Of a DNA stretch of 36,090 nucleotides, positions 34,516 through 36,090 are shown one piece after another. The position numbers and the translations under genes are program-made. Origin of the DNA: Sphingobacteriales bacterium (lineage in GTDB: Bacteria; Bacteroidota; Bacteroidia; AKYH767-A; OLB10); NCBI GenBank assembly GCA_021299095.1, contig JAJTFW010000018.1, positions 1 to 36,090 of the forward strand. The letters are read 5' to 3'. Each line of letters opens with the position of its first letter. The stretch's first letter is position 1. The notes beneath the pieces were generated by a model, which saw only the letters and a list, made by a program, of their open reading frames with translations, was not told the DNA's origin and ran no database searches.

Positions 34516-34538
34516 CCATGACCCGATTAGGGTCATGG
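34516..34538. promoter_or_regulatory. 9-bp inverted repeat in the kinase/T9SS-protein divergent region
   Basis: CCATGACCC and GGGTCATGG surround GATTA. A perfect stem this long between divergent genes could be a dimeric regulator site or an RNA hairpin in the kinase leader. No T-run follows on either strand. Confidence 0.4.
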
Positions 34539-34611
34539 AACGCTTAGCTTTGAACAGTCGAACATCACTGGCATGTAATTCCGAGAGGTTGCCGATTTGA
34601 GCGCAGACATC

Positions 34612-34619
34612 TACCTTTG
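34612..34619 (+). promoter_or_regulatory. -33/-7 promoter of the T9SS protein gene
   Basis: TTG at 34589-34591, 20 bp spacing, then TACCTTTG at 34612-34619: a complete Bacteroidota-type promoter. The start codon is at 34681, so this gene has a leader of roughly 55-60 nt, unlike many others in the window. Confidence 0.6.
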
Positions 34620-34680
34620 GAATCGTGTTTAGCCGGTGCGAGCTGAAAGAACACAAATCAACCATAACCACACAATACCC

Positions 34681-36066
34681 ATGACCAACACAATTACCCA
34701 GCACCTTTCGAAGTGGGCTTTCGGCGTTTTTATTGCCGTAGCAGGACTGACACAGTCAGCCAGCGCCCAGTCTGTGACCATTGACCCCTCGGGTCCGATC
34801 GTTTGCGAAGGCACCACACTCAATGCAGTTGTTACAGGTCTTACCGGTCCGTTCTCCTACCGTTGGTCAACCGGCGCCACTACGCCCTCAATCACCGCCA
34901 CCCAGACCGGCGCAATTCGCGTACGTGTTACCGGCTTTCTTCCGAACGGTAATCGCCGCCGGGTGTTCAGCCCTTGGACTGCCTTCTTCGTGGTTCAAAC
35001 CCCCAGCGCAATTATCAACCCCACAGGTCCAGTTCAGGTTTGCCCTGGAGACTCTGCTTTTTTGCAGGGTAGCGGTGGTCAAACATACAGTTATTACCTG
35101 TGGAACAACGGTGATACGACTCGTAACACCACTGTAAATCAGACTGGTACCTACGAACTTACCGTTTACAACAATTTCCCGGGTTGCTACAATTTCGCTA
35201 CGGCTTCTGTTGACGTAGAGGTATTCGACCGCACCTTTGAACCCAAAATCACTGCTCTTAGTCCCATCACGGTTTGCAATCGTGGATTTGTACAGTTGGC
35301 TGGAGAACCCGGTTATTCTTCCTACTCCTGGTCTACAGGTCAGACGTCACAAAATGTGTCCATCCTGATGAACGGATCTCAGGCCGGAGCTGTTCTTGAT
35401 ACTCTGACGGTTTACCTTACAGTAGGCATCAACAACAACCAATGTACTTTCACCAGTGCTAGTACTGTACTTCGCTCTATCCGCCAGACCAAGCTTCTGA
35501 GTGCTTACTGTGGCAACTACAACCTGTTGCCTACCGATAGCATCAAGGCTGAGCCAGTGCTTACCTATCTGACTGCACCGGAGTACGAATTTGAGTTTGA
35601 AGAGACGACCAATCCCGGTACCACCTGGACATACACTTCACCCAACCGCTGGTGCGGTCTTTCGGCTGTGACTCCGGCAATCGTAGCAAATAGTTTCTAC
35701 AATGTCCGTGTACGTCCGGTAATCGGCGGAACGCCCTACTGCTGGGGACAGACCTGCCAAATTGGAGTCATCCCAACACCCGGCGCTAACAATTCTGATA
35801 AATCCATTGCAAGCGCTGGTTTCGCTTCGAATGTATTCCCAAATCCATCCGCTGAAGCCTTCCGCCTCGTACTGCGCGGAATCGATGCGAACGAGAACGT
35901 AAGCGTACAGGTTGCTGACCTGAGTGGTCGCGTTGTTGATCAGTTCACTTACGATACCGCTGCAGGCTCTGCTGACTTCGGCAACAATCTGAATACTGGC
36001 GTTTACCTGGTTACCGCCCGTCAGGGTGATCTCACTAGCGTTACACGCATCATCAAAACAAACTAA
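34681..36066 (+). CDS. Secreted Ig/PKD-like repeat protein with type A T9SS sorting domain
   Basis: The start at 34681 (MTNTITQHLSKWAFGVFIAV) gives 461 residues and places the signal peptide, ending QSASAQ, at the N-terminus; the longer start 15 codons upstream would bury it. Three PKD/Ig-like modules follow (about 30-105, 110-185 and 190-290), each with VCxGxxxxL or similar and WSTGATT/WNNGDTT/WSTGQTS, the usual SxGxT turn of Bacteroidota surface proteins. A region with several Cys residues lies at about 290-370. The C-terminal T9SS type A domain (about 385-461) has VFPNPSAEAFRLVL, VQVADLSGRVV and NTGVYLVTARQGDLTSVTRI. Exported through the type IX system to the cell surface; no enzymatic domain seen. 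The role is probably structural or adhesive. Confidence 0.9.
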   Translation: MTNTITQHLSKWAFGVFIAVAGLTQSASAQSVTIDPSGPIVCEGTTLNAVVTGLTGPFSYRWSTGATTPSITATQTGAIRVRVTGFLPNGNRRRVFSPWTAFFVVQTPSAIINPTGPVQVCPGDSAFLQGSGGQTYSYYLWNNGDTTRNTTVNQTGTYELTVYNNFPGCYNFATASVDVEVFDRTFEPKITALSPITVCNRGFVQLAGEPGYSSYSWSTGQTSQNVSILMNGSQAGAVLDTLTVYLTVGINNNQCTFTSASTVLRSIRQTKLLSAYCGNYNLLPTDSIKAEPVLTYLTAPEYEFEFEETTNPGTTWTYTSPNRWCGLSAVTPAIVANSFYNVRVRPVIGGTPYCWGQTCQIGVIPTPGANNSDKSIASAGFASNVFPNPSAEAFRLVLRGIDANENVSVQVADLSGRVVDQFTYDTAAGSADFGNNLNTGVYLVTARQGDLTSVTRIIKTN

Positions 36067-36090
36067 TCCCTAATTCACTGCTTGCACAAG

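Overview
The window comes from a Bacteroidota chromosome, probably an uncultivated or environmental relative of the Chitinophagales/Saprospirales/Flavobacteriales. Four things support this: secreted proteins with type IX secretion (T9SS) C-terminal signals (type A at 34681-36066, CHU_C/gliding-type at 8922-10550), many -7 boxes of the Bacteroidota form TAnnTTTG, no obvious Shine-Dalgarno sequences, and family types typical of the phylum (DUF4199, propeller-type sensor kinase, REC-PAS-LytTR regulator, MGR-type YebC). Most of the window is ordinary chromosomal housekeeping, with a few accessory surface and polysaccharide blocks.

Layout. 1-96: start of mutL, cut by the window edge. 207-2058: a 7TM-HD (PgpH-like) c-di-AMP phosphodiesterase gene broken by an out-of-frame deletion that removes the HD dyad. 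2142-2540: RNase P RNA. 2554-3129: trpG/pabA glutamine amidotransferase. 3210-3596: ridA. 3615-5330: M61 peptidase with PDZ domain. 5430-6818: lpdA. 6866-8260: rlmD. 8347-10550: a secreted cell-surface protein gene, also broken by an out-of-frame internal deletion. 10589-11836: rocD. 11829-12341: DUF4199 membrane protein. 12395-13279: trypsin-like protease without a signal peptide. 13342-14496: FAD oxidoreductase. 14584-16414: ychF-yebC pair ending in a bidirectional terminator. 16463-21100: a 1545-residue secreted reprolysin-like metalloprotease.

21477-24618 is a tightly overlapping glycan operon (GT2 glycosyltransferase, SAM methyltransferase, multi-pass membrane glycosyltransferase). It converges on a sugar-1-phosphate transferase (24623-25657) with an unusual methyltransferase-like N-terminus. 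Then come a LysE exporter, a 42-bp direct repeat pair, a lipoprotein, dnaK with a 21-bp-stem bidirectional terminator, a two-gene LytTR/HisKA_2 signalling operon (29845-34408), and a T9SS-exported Ig-like protein (34681-36066).

The main points for a second look are: (1) seven coding genes whose -7 box lies only 2-7 nt from the start codon, with rnpB in the same window as an internal ruler, which together suggest leaderless transcription; (2) two genes that have each lost an internal conserved block out of frame; (3) the imperfect 42-bp intergenic repeat pair; (4) palindromes next to promoters of the polysaccharide genes; (5) the apparently shortened C-terminus of the giant metalloprotease. 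I saw no CRISPR array, tRNA, transposase, prophage or recognisable defence system. No convincing wholly new multi-gene system is evident.
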